The translations under genes were made by a program, and so were the position numbers. From contig ML058370.1 in the NCBI GenBank assembly GCA_003013855.2, forward strand, positions 930,001 through 994,000: a stretch of 64,000 bases of DNA. Reading direction: 5' to 3'. Source of the DNA: Liriodendron chinense. Taxonomy: Eukaryota > Streptophyta > Magnoliopsida > Magnoliales > Magnoliaceae. Under the pieces are notes generated by a model. That model worked only from the letters and a program-made list of their open reading frames with translations, was not told the origin of the DNA and ran no database searches. Position 1 is the stretch's first letter; each line of letters begins with the position of its first letter. Of this stretch, positions 11,554 to 21,812 are shown one piece after another.

Positions 11554-14382
11554 GTGCCATCTGCTGATGTGGACTGTCAGCCTCACCTACCAAGAACCAT
11601 GGAGCCAATCCCGCGGAGAGAGAGGGGGAGCGTCCGTACGGGCGGCCCAGAGCGGGCCGCCCAAGGCTCGCCTCTTGTGCGGCCTGGGCTGGCTCGTGCT
11701 CGGACATTCTTCACAGTCCACCGTCTTTGTCCCCACATTCCCTGCACGTCCGGGTTCGATTGCAGCCATGAATATTCTCCTTGTCTCATCTTCCGTTCTC
11801 CTTTGTCTTTTTCTTGGTTTGTCTTTTCTCAAGCAATGGACGGTGGAGATTTAGGGGCTGTGGGGGCTGTCCATGGTGGGTCCCACACTTCAGAAGGTGT
11901 TGAAAGCTTTAATGATGGAGGGATTTCTTTAATGGATGGTGGAGATGGTGCATTGAATGGTGGCATTGATGAGGAGCTAGGGGCAGTGGTTGGTGGAGCT
12001 TTGAATGGCCCCATTAATGGCGGCCATGCTGAAATTTCAGATTCGAATGGGTCTTTGATTGTGGGAGAACTGGATGGTATGGATGAGATGAGGAGATGGG
12101 ACATAGGTGAGGCTATGCATCCCTTGAATGTGGGCCACCTAGATGATGTGATTGATGGTGGTGATGGGGGTATGATGGACATAGACGGGCTGATCTCATG
12201 TCTAGATGGTATGAATGGTTCAGATGATACCTTTGATGGTTTGGATGCTCTTGATGAAGGCCGAGATGTGCGGCATACTTGTTTGGGTGGACTTGATGTG
12301 ATCATTGATGATGTCCCCCTGATGATGGACGATGTGGATGCCTCGATGATCCCTTTGATTGGTCAGGATGATGACTGGATTCATGATTTCCTGTTGGAGA
12401 GGGCCGCAGGTCCAGATCTGACCGTTGATTTTTCGATCGGGGTTGCCGGGACCCTTCTTGATGGTTCAGATGCATTCTTTGACGGTCGGATTGGCCAGGA
12501 TGCCACGATGTACGGTGTGATCTTTGCTGATAGCCCTTTTGATGGAGAGTATCGTCCTTCTCCTGATCGTCGGTCTTTTGCGCACTCTGTTCATGAGGTG
12601 GGCGAGTCTTCTCATGCGGCTGAGGTCGTGGTAGTTTCAGTCAGTGATGCGACTATATCAGACATAGTCATTGCTGAGGGCAGGTCAGGGGCTGTCGAGT
12701 CTACAGAGGTTCCAGCTTTTCCTTTTCCTTCGCCCATTGATCTTTCGATCCTCGATGAGGTGTCATTGATTTCTGAGCCTTTTGTTCTGGAGGGGGTACC
12801 CGTGAGGACTTGTCAGCTGCTTCCTCGTCCTTCTTGCTCGCCACGACTGCTTGCTTGGCTTGACAGCTTGTCAGTTTATGAGATTCGGGATTTGGAGTCC
12901 TATGGCTTCGGCAGTCTGATCCATATGGCTAGAGTTGACATTGATTGGAGGATGCTCGGAGCTGCATTGATTGACTGGGTCCTTTCGTTGAACTTGTTCG
13001 CGTTCAACGACATGGAGATGGGATCCTCTTTGGAGGAGCTTGCACGCTTGACAGGCCTACCTTGGGATTATACTCAGTATTTCTCTCCGAAGACATTGCC
13101 GAAGACTGCCACACCGCAGAACTGGTTAGGGATCCCCTATCTTGTTCGGCCTGCAGCTGCCGGCCAGGATGCTGTAGTGTTTTCCTTGGATTTACTGTAT
13201 GATCTCTTTTCGGGTCCTCGGAGTGTGGCCAGATCTATTCTTGCTCGGAACGCACTAATGTTCTGCTTGATAGCTGAGGTGCTATTCTCGGGATGGCGCA
13301 GGTCCTAGACTCCTTTGCTTTTTGAGGTGATGAGACGAGCTACCTGACGGCAGGGGATCATTTCTCTCGTCCTGGCCGAGCTGTTTAGTGGGTTGACTGA
13401 CTGTGCCCTGGGCCGCACTCATGTCCTTCGCGGCTGTTGTGCATTTCTTCAGGTATCTTTTCTGCACCTTTCCCTTCTTGCTTTGTTAGGAATCGCTTTG
13501 CTCTAGCTGAACTTATTTTCCTTCTTGTGATCAGGTCTGGCTATGGGAGCGTCTTTCGCTGACTGTTCTTATACCATTTCCTGACACCCGTCGCCCAGAC
13601 CTTATGCGACACATCATGGAATTTCTTCCTCATACGGCTAGGATGAGCGAGCCTTTGTATCGCAGGATGTTCGCTGAACTTCATGACTGGAATGTTCGTT
13701 GGGAGTCATCTTGGCTTTCACTTCCTCCAGTGCTTTGCGATGCTCACTGCCTTCCTCTGATGCTGGTAGGCTTTCGATCTTACTTTTCCTACCACCCTAC
13801 CCGGTTCCTGCGGCAGTTTGGGTACGAGCAGGATGTTCCTCTTTTTGCTTTTGTGGGTATCGGGCACCAAGCACTTCCATCTAGGACCTCTGACTTTAGG
13901 ACTCGGATTGATGGATCTTGGGCGAGTTACTTGACTGTCGATTTGCTTGGTTTGAGCTGCGCGCTTTTCCGATGGCGACCGCCCCATATCAGTACTGGGT
14001 TGCTGAGCAGTCTCTGTATCGACGTATCCCTTGCTGGCATCAGACTGCTGATGAGGATGAGCAGGATATCCTTGGAGATGCCGGCTCTTCATCTGGTTCA
14101 TATGAACCCTTTGAGGAGCGCCCGTTCATTGATCCTGGCTTCCTTTTGGCCACTCATGGCCATTTGCTGTCTGAGATTTCTGCACTTCGGTATCATTGTG
14201 AGATGATGTGGCGGAGATTGGCTGCTGATCAGAGGTTGTCTGATGAGGAGACAGCGATCCGTACCCTTGAGCGCGATGAGGCGCATTACCTGCGTATGGA
14301 GGTGAGTAGGTTGAGAGCGAGGCTATTTCATTATGAGTCAGAGGACTTACTTGATGTGGCCGAGGAGGAGGGTAGAGATTGA
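11554..14382 (+). pseudogene. Antisense plant mobile domain (PMD) gene 2 in T1
   Basis: An open frame runs 11,554-13,308. ATG at 11,836 is the more likely start, because the upstream part is low-quality GC-rich sequence. Residues after 11,836 are a Gly/Asp/Met-rich low-complexity region. The PMD part follows (YGFGSLIHMARVDIDWRML, then LEELARLTGLPW). In-frame stops occur at 13,306-13,308 (TAG) and about 13,345 (TGA). An intron at 13,453-13,534 (CAG/GTATC ... GATCAG/GTCTGG) joins in phase 0. The next exon has WLWERLSLTVLIPFP and a PMD-like YFSYHPTRFLRQFGY segment. A frameshift near 13,920 leads into the tail, ending at 14,382 with a charged coiled-coil-like stretch. Broken, so a pseudogene. Confidence 0.72.
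13453..13534 (+). other. Candidate intron in PMD gene 2
   Basis: 82 bp, GTATCT donor, pyrimidine-rich tail and CAG acceptor. The exon frames on both sides join in phase 0. Confidence 0.7.
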
Positions 14383-14651
14383 TTGTGTTGGCCACCTGCA
14401 TATTCTTTTTTGCATATATGATTGATGATGATGCATTTTTTGTATTTTTTTGAAAAAGATGACATGGTATGTGTAAAAGAAATATGATGCTTTTAATGAA
14501 AAAGAAGAAAACTTGTTTGAGAATTTATTGTGCCATGAGTTGTCTTGTGAGTATGTCTGGATTTTGTGTCGGGATATAGGAATCAGAGTTGGGGCTCAGC
14601 CAATGCTTTGACCGATGTCTCGAGATTTAACTTGTGTGATCCTTTGGTTCC
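14383..14651. other. Convergent spacer between PMD gene 2 and the pol side
   Basis: T-rich, with AATGAAAAAGAAG near 14,495. It may hold the plus-strand transcript end. No frame supported. Confidence 0.4.
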
Positions 14652-15065
14652 CTAGAGGTGTAGGCAACGGAAACTGTTGCCTCCTGAGATTGTCAGAATT
14701 TGTAGAGCTCTTCGTTCCTGACTGCACTTCTTCTTATTCTTGAACTGTGACTGCTCGAACCGATCTGAACTGTCTGATTTCTTGGTACCTACACTTTTAT
14801 TTTTTCCTTTTCCATTTGAGCCATTTTTGCCTGCAGCGCTCTTTCGAGTTTTCACCACAGCCGGCCTTTTCCCGTCATTTTTGCCCGTGGGGCCCTTTTG
14901 GGTTTTCACCACGTCCCGGGTGTTTGATCTTGCCTGCCCCTTGACAGCTATGTTGTTTTTACCCTCAGTGCCCTTTCGGGTTTTCACCAAGTTCGCTGTA
15001 TGCCCACTGTTTTTACTCGGAGCGCCCTTTCGGGTTTTCACTCCGCCCTCTTTGTTTAGGCACAC
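14652..15065 (-). repeat. Coding-like repeat VKTRKGxxxKN downstream of T1 integrase
   Basis: The minus-strand frame reads four spaced copies of a basic peptide motif (VKTRKGAPSKN, VKTRKGTEGKN, VKTQKGPTGKN, VKTRKSAAGKN), encoded by repeats of GTGAAAACCCGAAAGGGC between about 14,840 and 15,045. Lys-rich linkers separate them. I do not recognise a domain. It lies after integrase and before the antisense genes. It may be a repeated DNA element rather than a protein, because GAAAACCC(G)AAAGGG blocks occur in related plant elements. Confidence 0.55.
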
Positions 15066-15482
15066 ATTGTCTTTTTTTTTTCGTTCTTTTTTTTTCTGGA
15101 TCTTTGGATAACTGCGGCGGCTAGAGGTCGGGAATCCGTCGTTGCCGGCCGATGGCAGTCTTTCAGCCCTTATCCTAAGTTACGATGATAGAGCTGTTGG
15201 TCTTAGTTAAAGACCCTTCTGAGATGAATGGATGGATAACTGTGTTTCTTCTTGGGTTGATTTTTTCTTGGGTGCCTTGCTTTGGCTTCCCTTTTCTCTT
15301 TTCTTCTTTTTTTTTTCTTTTCTTTTGTATTCTTTTTCTCTTTTTTTTTGTATTTTTTTTTTTCTTTTGAATTCCCTTATTTAAAACACTTGTTGGTGGA
15401 CGGAAATGATTTCTCAGAGGTGTTAGCTTCGACCTCTTGACTTCAGCTCTATTAAAGTAACTCTTGATAAGGTCAGAATGAC
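15066..15482. other. T1 spacer with T-rich run
   Basis: A poly(T)/CT-rich run at about 15,298-15,370 (a poly-A/AG run on the element's sense strand). No gene seen. Confidence 0.5.
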
Positions 15483-16766
15483 TTACCCGTGAAAGATCTT
15501 CACTTTGTCGGCGTTGATTGGCTGAGGAAGATCCACCCCTCTCATGCTGGTGAGTCTGAGGGCGCTTCTGGGAAGTACTTCTCTAATGATCAGTGGCCCA
15601 TCCAATGAGAGTTTGAATTTTCCTCTGGGATCCGGAAGGTGCGACGGTAGAATCTTCTTCATGACCATGTTGCCTACCTTGAAACTTCTTTTTCGGACTC
15701 TCTTGTTGTAAGCCCGAGCGATCCTTTTCTGGTAACACTGAGAATGACTTAGCGCACGCATGCGCTTTTCATCTGCTAGCTGCAACTGATTGAATCTGGC
15801 CTGTTGCCATTCTCCTTCTTCAACTCCGCTTTCTAGTAACACCCGTAGTGATGGTATTTCCACCTCGACTGGCAGAACTGCTTCCATTCCATAAGTAAGC
15901 TCGAAAGGAGTAACGCCCGTAGCAGACCGTACAGACGTTCGATAGGCCCAAAATGCATATGGGAGCATATCTGACCAATCTCAATAGGTCACGACTATCT
16001 TCTCGAGTATCCTGACGATTGTCTTGTTTGCGGCTTCTACCCCACTATTCATCTGAGGACGGTAGGGGCTTGATCGATGACGTTGGATCTTGAATTTGCT
16101 GAGGAAGTCATCCATCTTCTTGTTAACGAACGGGGTCCCATTATCTGTGATGATAGCATTGGGGATTCCATACCGGCATATGATATTGTTCTTCATGAAT
16201 TTGACCACCTGGGATGCTGCAATCGTGGTGTAGGAGGCTGCTTCTACCCATTTGGTGAAGTAGTCGACTGCCACTAGTATGCACTCATGACCGTTTGATG
16301 CTTTGGGACTAATCTTGCCGATGATGTCGAGTCCCCACATGGAGAAGGGCCAGGGGGTGGTCAGGTTGTATAATTCTGATGAGGGGGCATGGATTTGATT
16401 CGCATGCTCCTGACACTTGAAGCATTTTCTGACGTGCTGGCAGCAGTCTGTCTCCATGGTGAGCCAATAGTAGCCGAGTCATAGGATCTTTTTTGCCATC
16501 ATGTGCCCGTTCATGTGTGGGCCACAGATTCCTTCGTGTATTTCTTTCATGATCTTTGCAACTTCTGTTTCATCGATGCATCGAAGGAGGATGTGATTAT
16601 AGGATCGCTTGTAAAGAACTTCGCCACTGATGGTGAACTGGCCGGCCAAACGCTGGTTGGTTTGGCGATCTGTTGCTGTTGCTGACTCCGGATACTCCTG
16701 GGTTTCGAGATATTGCTTGATGTCGGCATACCAGGGTTTGTCAGGGACAGCTTCAGCTTCTTCTAT
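15483..16766 (-). pseudogene. pol (int): T1 integrase
   Basis: Integrase inserts the cDNA into the genome. Reading down the minus strand: an HHCC zinc-binding region (His pair in PHMNGH, Cys pair in KCFKCQ), then the catalytic core with Asp in WGLDIIG, Asp in IITDNGTPF and Glu in SGVEAANK, so the DDE triad is intact. A C-terminal region ends at 15,483. Stops break the frame: TAA near 16,767, TGA near 16,484, and TGA near 15,970 in the context VVTY*DWSDML. Each can be explained by one C-to-T change. I see no chromodomain, as expected for Tat. Confidence 0.88.
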
Positions 16767-17486
16767 TTACAGGCAAAAGGCAGGTTCGTCTTGAACTTCG
16801 ACTGTAAGCTCCCATTCTGAAGCTCCTTTTGGTATCTCAAGCATTGATGCAAGTGTGGCGAGAGCATCTGCAAACTGGTTCTTGGCTCTGGGCATGTATG
16901 AGAAGGTGACTTCTTTGAACTCCTCGATCAAATTTTCAAGATACACATGATATGGTATCAACTTCTCGTCCTTGGTTTTCCATTCGCCATTGGTCTGATT
17001 GATGATAAGCTGTGAGTCTCCAAATACTCGTAGCTTCTTGACGCCCAAGATTATGGCTTCCCTTAAGCCGGCGATGCATGCTTCGTACTCTGCCATGTTG
17101 TTTGTGCACTCGAATGCTATGCGCCTTGAGATAGGAATAGGGACATCATCTGGAGAGTAGAGGATTGCTCCAATACCACTCCCTTTAGAATTTGCTGCGC
17201 CGTCGAAGAATAACGTCCACTCATCTTTCTTCTTCTTTTCTTCGCCTTCGATAAGTAAGAGATCTTCATTAGGGAAGAATGTCTTGAGCGGTTGATAATC
17301 CAGGAGCGAGTGGGCGGCAAGATGATCGGCGAGAGCCTGCCCCTTGATTGCCTTCTGAGTGACATAGGTGATGTCGAACTCAGACAGGAGTAGCTGCCAT
17401 TTAGCTATCCTTCCAGTGAGTGCTAGTTTCTTGAACAGGTACTTGAGCGGATCCTTGTGAGCGAGGAAGGAGAATAGGGAATGCAA
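16767..17486 (-). CDS. pol (rnh): T1 second (archaeal-type) RNase H
   Basis: A 239-residue open stretch. After about 85 residues of RT-RNase H linker, the domain starts at EWTLFFDGAANSKGSGIG and continues through the Glu of NNMAEYEA and the Asp of VFGDSQLI to a late ADALATLAS. These are the acidic catalytic positions of RNase H. A second, archaeal-like RNase H after the original one is characteristic of the Tat lineage. It removes RNA from RNA:DNA hybrids during cDNA synthesis. A frameshift near 17,470 separates it from RT, and a stop (CAA to TAA type) ends it at 16,767. Confidence 0.87.
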   Translation of the reverse strand: MHSLFSFLAHKDPLKYLFKKLALTGRIAKWQLLLSEFDITYVTQKAIKGQALADHLAAHSLLDYQPLKTFFPNEDLLLIEGEEKKKKDEWTLFFDGAANSKGSGIGAILYSPDDVPIPISRRIAFECTNNMAEYEACIAGLREAIILGVKKLRVFGDSQLIINQTNGEWKTKDEKLIPYHVYLENLIEEFKEVTFSYMPRAKNQFADALATLASMLEIPKGASEWELTVEVQDEPAFCL

Positions 17487-18951
17487 TCATGTATTGACAG
17501 AGTCGCTGAGTTGCCCAGACTAGGGCGAGGCAGGTCTTCTCGATCGAGGAATACCTGGTCTCGTAGTCAGTGAACTTTCGACTCAAATAATATATTGCTT
17601 GTTCCTTCTTCCCAGTCTCGTCATGCTGGCCGAGGACACAGCCAATGGCTTCTGCTGCTACCGAGATGTATAACAATAGTGATCGTCCGGGAGTGGGTGG
17701 CACTAAAATTGGAGGATTCATGAGATATTTCTTGATGCGGTCGAAGGCGACTTGGCAATCATCATTCCATTCTTTTGGAACGTTCTTTCGGAGGAGCTTG
17801 AATATGGGCTCACAGATAGGTGTGAGCTGTGCGATGAAGCGACTGATGTATTGAATTCTGCCGAGGAAGCCACGAATTTCTTTCTCAGTTCTAGGAGGGG
17901 GCATCTCGATGATTGCTCTGGTTTTAGTCTCGTCGACCCTGATGCCATCCTCGCTCACCATAAAGCCGAGGAGCTTACCACCCATTGTATCGAAGACACA
18001 TTTCTGAGGGTTGCGTCGGAGCTTGTACTTTTCTAATCTGTTGAATAACTTCTTCAGATCGTCAAAGTGTCCTTCAACTGTGCGAGATTTGACAATCATA
18101 TCGTTCACATATACTTCAAGCTCTTTGTTCATCATGTCATGGAATAGTGCTGTCATTGCTCACTGATATGTTGCTCCTGCGTTCTTCAGACAGAACGGCA
18201 TTACCCTGTAACAGAAAGTTCCCTAGGGAGTGATAAACGGCGTCTTCTCGCGATCTTCGACGGCCATCTTGATCTGATTGTATCTTGAGAACCCGTCCAT
18301 GAATGAGAAGATCTTGTATCCAGCAGTGTTGTCGACCAGAGTGTCGATATGTGGCAAAGGGAAGTCGTCTTTAGGACTGGCCTTGTTGAGATCTCGGAAG
18401 TCAATGCACATTCGAACCTTGCCATCCTTCTTTGGTACTGGTACGATGTTGGCGAGCCATTCTGGGTAGTTGGAGACTACCAAGAATCCCGCATTGTATT
18501 GCTTGATGACTTCATCTCGGACTTTCAGAGCCCATTCTGGCTTCATTCTTCGAAGTTTCTGCTTCACTGGCTTCATATCTGCCTTGGTTGGCAGATAGTG
18601 TACAACGAGCTCTTCATCGAGCCCCGGCATGTCTTCATATGAGAACGTGAAGTTGGACAATCTTGGAGCTAGGAACTCTATCATTTTCTGTTTCATCTCA
18701 GGTGGGAACGATTTTTCAATGCGTACTTCCTTAGGGATCTCAAGTGTCCCCAAGTTTACTATCTCGAAATCATCGGCTATAACATTGGCTTTAGCTTCGA
18801 ACTTTTTGAGGAGATCCTCTAATTCGGGAGCCGGATCATCATCTTCCTCATCCCGAGCTTCGTCCAGACCCATGAGCTCAAAGTCTAATTCGATGTCAAA
18901 ATCATATGATTCGACTTCAAACTCATGCAACTCTTTAGACGGACTTGGCAC
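17401..18951 (-). pseudogene. pol (rt): T1 reverse transcriptase and first RNase H
   Basis: The N-terminal half (18,951 to 18,223) contains the RT motifs VPVPKKDGKVRMCIDFRDLN and FMDGFSRYNQI. The second half (18,156 to 17,401) has the palm motif, the thumb (GFLGRIQYISRFI) and the first RNase H (YLSRKFTDYE, EKTCLALVWA). Between the halves two stops occur (TGG to TAG near 18,222, CGA to TGA near 18,158). The catalytic motif that should be YVDD reads YVND, so one of the two metal-binding Asp residues is Asn, again a single G-to-A change. The enzyme cannot be functional. Confidence 0.9.
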
Positions 18952-19634
18952 ACTATTGAATGCAGGAAAAGAAATGTTTTTTGGTTTTTGAGATTTTTTT
19001 GAAATGGAAATGTTAAATGTTTTTGGCTTTTGAAAGTTTTTGATTTTTTTGGATTTTTAAAATTCACGGGACTTTGAACAAGCAGGCATTGCAGACTATG
19101 ATTGATCCCAGCTTGTTCCAAAGTTCCGATCGCTGCTTAAACGGGCATTTTTTTTGGAAACCAGAGCCCTCAGATGGCTCTTTGGCTGATTCAAAAGTTA
19201 GGGGAACGGATGACTACTCAGGACCCCACACTTCCTCCCCTAAAGAGGTGGGGATTGATGATTCGGGCGAAGAATCACAGTCCGGCCCGATGACCATGAT
19301 TTCTTGCTGGTCAGGTTCGAGATCTGAATCGTACTCAGTCCCTCCCCGATCACTTACCTCACATTGCAGTTCGTCTGGTTCCACAGTGAGACACATGTTT
19401 GGGATCTGGACATCGGACCAATCCAGGGCTGGCCATTTCCCTTTCTTGGTCCAATGAATGGGCTGCTTCTGCCCCTGGCTGATGATTGATGATGTTGATT
19501 CTGCAGAGATGGGCAAGTCGTGCCCCTTGCTGATTGATGCTGAGATGGGCAAGTTGTGCCCCTGGCTGGCTGGAATTGAAGCAGGGCAGGTTGTGCCCCT
19601 GGTTGATTGATGCTGAAATGGGCAAGTTGTGCCC
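18952..19634 (-). other. T1 spacer between protease and RT, candidate intron
   Basis: Non-coding on the sense strand. Its 3' end (about 18,955-18,985) reads TTTCTTTTCCTGCATTCAATAG on the minus strand, an excellent pyrimidine tract plus AG acceptor, right before RT begins. Ogre elements are known to have an intron between pro and RT. A donor is not clear. The upstream part (19,505-19,645) holds four copies of GGGCAAGTTGTGCCC, a short inverted repeat, about 45 bp apart. Confidence 0.45.
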
Positions 19635-20774
19635 CTAGCTGGGAGCAGGTATCAGAGTAACCTGGTCCTGAAGCTGTTGTATTTGACTTTCTTCTTCATC
19701 TTCATCCTTTCCTTCGTCTTCCGGAGGCTTGGATGGTTCGAGAATCTGGTCCCATCGAATGGGGGGCCACGCGGCCCAAGCTAGGCTCATCGGGAGGCCT
19801 TTGTGTAATGTAGGCGGTTGATTCCCTCCTGGATCTTTGCATGGTTCTCTTGGCTTGACGAATTGGATGGCTGAGCATCGAAATTTCTTCCTTCTTTTGT
19901 CCATGAAGATTGCCCTGTACCCGAGTCCCCATTTGCGTTGGTTATATATCAGCGGTATCTTTCTGGACTTGAAATGGTTCTTCATTCGGTATCTGAGGCT
20001 CAAACGTTCTGCTGGTGAAAAGACACGGTCCACCCTTATCGGTTCGGGATTGGCGATAGTGTTCACAGTCTCGAATTCGAAACTATGAAATGGGATGTCT
20101 TCTCCAGAGTGCTGGATATCAACGACCGGGATGTCTGGTTCAGTAGCAGCGGCATTGGAAGGAATGATGAGCTCCTTCTCTGCATGGATAGAGATTACTT
20201 GATTTCCACAGATGTATTTCACTCGTTGATGCAGGGTTGATGGCACAGCCCCCACCTTGTGCAGCCAAGGTCGTCCGAGCAACATGTTGAAAGAGGTTAA
20301 TATATCCAGGATTTGGAATGTGATGGTGGAGACTTCTGGGCCTATCTGTACCTCGATGTCGACCTCCCCTTCTACTGATCGGCGGGTGTTGTCAAATGCT
20401 CTGACGCATATGGTGCTGGGTCGGAATGAAGAAGGACTGATTCTCAGACGTTCCGCAGTCTTAAGTGGGCAGACGTTTAAGCTTGAGCCATTATCGATTA
20501 GGACCAGCGGGACACAGAGGTCTTTGTATCGTAAGGCTATGTTGAGGGATCGCCCATGATCGCGTCCTTCTGGTGGCAACTCATTATCAGTGAAGGTGAT
20601 GGCACGTGGAGCCAGGAGCTGTCCAATTATCAATGCTATCCTCTCTGGTGCCGTATCGGAGGAGACATGAGCATCGCTCAAGGTTTTGGCAAACATTTCT
20701 CGGTGTATGCGAGATGTGCAGAGTAGCTCCCATACTAAGATTTGAGCAGGGATTGACTTGAGCTGAGTCGCCAC
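19635..20774 (-). CDS. pol (pro): T1 aspartic protease region
   Basis: A 379-residue open frame. The active-site segment reads PLVLIDNGSSLNVCPLKTAE, with DNGS in place of the usual DTG/DGGS, so the Asp is kept but the next residue is changed. Later blocks GPEVSTITFQILDI and FNMLLGRPWLHKVGAVPSTL are typical of Tat/Ogre proteases. A highly charged tail follows, ending at 19,635. The protease would process the Gag-Pol polyprotein. It lies between the EPVIL-repeat linker and the candidate intron. Confidence 0.88.
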   Translation of the reverse strand: MATQLKSIPAQILVWELLCTSRIHREMFAKTLSDAHVSSDTAPERIALIIGQLLAPRAITFTDNELPPEGRDHGRSLNIALRYKDLCVPLVLIDNGSSLNVCPLKTAERLRISPSSFRPSTICVRAFDNTRRSVEGEVDIEVQIGPEVSTITFQILDILTSFNMLLGRPWLHKVGAVPSTLHQRVKYICGNQVISIHAEKELIIPSNAAATEPDIPVVDIQHSGEDIPFHSFEFETVNTIANPEPIRVDRVFSPAERLSLRYRMKNHFKSRKIPLIYNQRKWGLGYRAIFMDKRRKKFRCSAIQFVKPREPCKDPGGNQPPTLHKGLPMSLAWAAWPPIRWDQILEPSKPPEDEGKDEDEEESQIQQLQDQVTLIPAPS

Positions 20775-20849
20775 ATCGTATGCGGCTTCATTTTTGTTGC
20801 CGAGGCCTGAGAGAGCGCCTTTGGGATCTCCTCTGTTTTGATTATCTCT

Positions 20850-21509
20850 CTAGATGCAACGCCCATTGGGATTCATGTTCCCCACTTCCTCACATTCTGG
20901 ATAGTGCCATGGGACCTCTTTATAATTTTTCTCACCTTTGCCTTCTAGGATCACCGGTTCTTGCAACGGTGCTGGTGTGGATACCAGATCTTCCTTGTAC
21001 GGAGCTTTTGCCTTAAGGACTACATTATTGCCTGTGCTGAAGGGGTAATATCGAGGCTTGTCTTCATAGATCACATAAGGTCGCGGTCCTGGCTTGACCG
21101 TTCCTGGAGCAGGAGGCTCCCATGGAATGAATATTGGTCCTCTTGATATGGCAGGGGGTTTCTCTGTTCGTCCCAGCTGTCGTAGTGTGATTGACACGCC
21201 TCCGGTATTTGCCCCTTGCAATATGACTGGCTCAACTGGAGGAGCTCCTTCCAAGACAATGAGCTCTTGCTGCTGATGAGTATGGTTTCTCCATTGCGAG
21301 TTGTATTGTTCCTGTGCTGAAATTGCCCCTTGCAAGATGACAGGTTCGTATGCGGGCTCGATGTATGATTGTGCTCCTTCAAGAATGACTGGCTCCCAAC
21401 ATGAATGGCTGTAAGGTGCCCCTTGAACAACTGGCACATCATATGGAAGTGTTCCTTCGAGTACTACTGGCTCGGAGACTGAAGGAGGAAAGGGACTTGC
21501 CCCTTGCAT
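20850..21509 (-). CDS. T1 gag-pro linker with EPVILxGA repeats
   Basis: A 219-residue open stretch with about seven copies of a short motif, EPVILEGA or EPVILQGA (variants EPVVLEGT, ELIVLEGA), spaced 15-60 residues apart, and otherwise proline-rich sequence. It is in the gag-pro region, upstream of the protease and after the gag C-terminus. No known enzymatic domain is visible. The repeats suggest a flexible linker or a set of processing or interaction sites. That is inference. Confidence 0.65.
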   Translation of the reverse strand: MQGASPFPPSVSEPVVLEGTLPYDVPVVQGAPYSHSCWEPVILEGAQSYIEPAYEPVILQGAISAQEQYNSQWRNHTHQQQELIVLEGAPPVEPVILQGANTGGVSITLRQLGRTEKPPAISRGPIFIPWEPPAPGTVKPGPRPYVIYEDKPRYYPFSTGNNVVLKAKAPYKEDLVSTPAPLQEPVILEGKGEKNYKEVPWHYPECEEVGNMNPNGRCI

Positions 21510-21554
21510 GATCGGAGGAGGATTTGTTGGCCCATAAGTGTAGGCATGAATGGA

Positions 21555-21812
21555 CTAGATAGGAGAGAAGAATCGATCGAGGCGCTCTCCTTCTTCTATG
21601 TTGTTAACGATGGGGCCTCGAGACGAACTGGGGTCCGTCTGATGCTGAGGCAGAGGATTCTGAAGGATGTTGGTGGATGCTGCTGGAGGAGTCCAAGGGA
21701 CCGAGATGACGATCTTGCGGTCATCAATCAGATCTTGTATGGCATTCTTCAAAGTAAATCATCGATCAGTGCTATGGCCACGTCCTTGATGGTAGGCGCA
21801 ATACTCATTTTC
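21555..21812 (-). pseudogene. gag: T1 gag C-terminal knuckle-like segment
   Basis: After the stop at 21,813 the minus-strand frame continues with YCAYHQGRGHSTDR, then a stop where a Cys is expected, then FTLKNAIQDLIDD. In Tat elements this is the YCxYHxxxGHxTxxC segment at the end of gag. The final Cys codon is now TGA. Confidence 0.7.

Noticed and set aside
14740..15111. Phe-rich plus-strand frame over the VKTRKG repeats
   Set aside because: Shadow of the repeat on the opposite strand. The repeated motif is consistent only as a basic peptide on the element's sense strand or as plain DNA repeat.
18278..18991. Plus-strand frames opposite T1 RT
   Set aside because: Shadows of the RT gene. They share its codon positions in reverse and have no domain.
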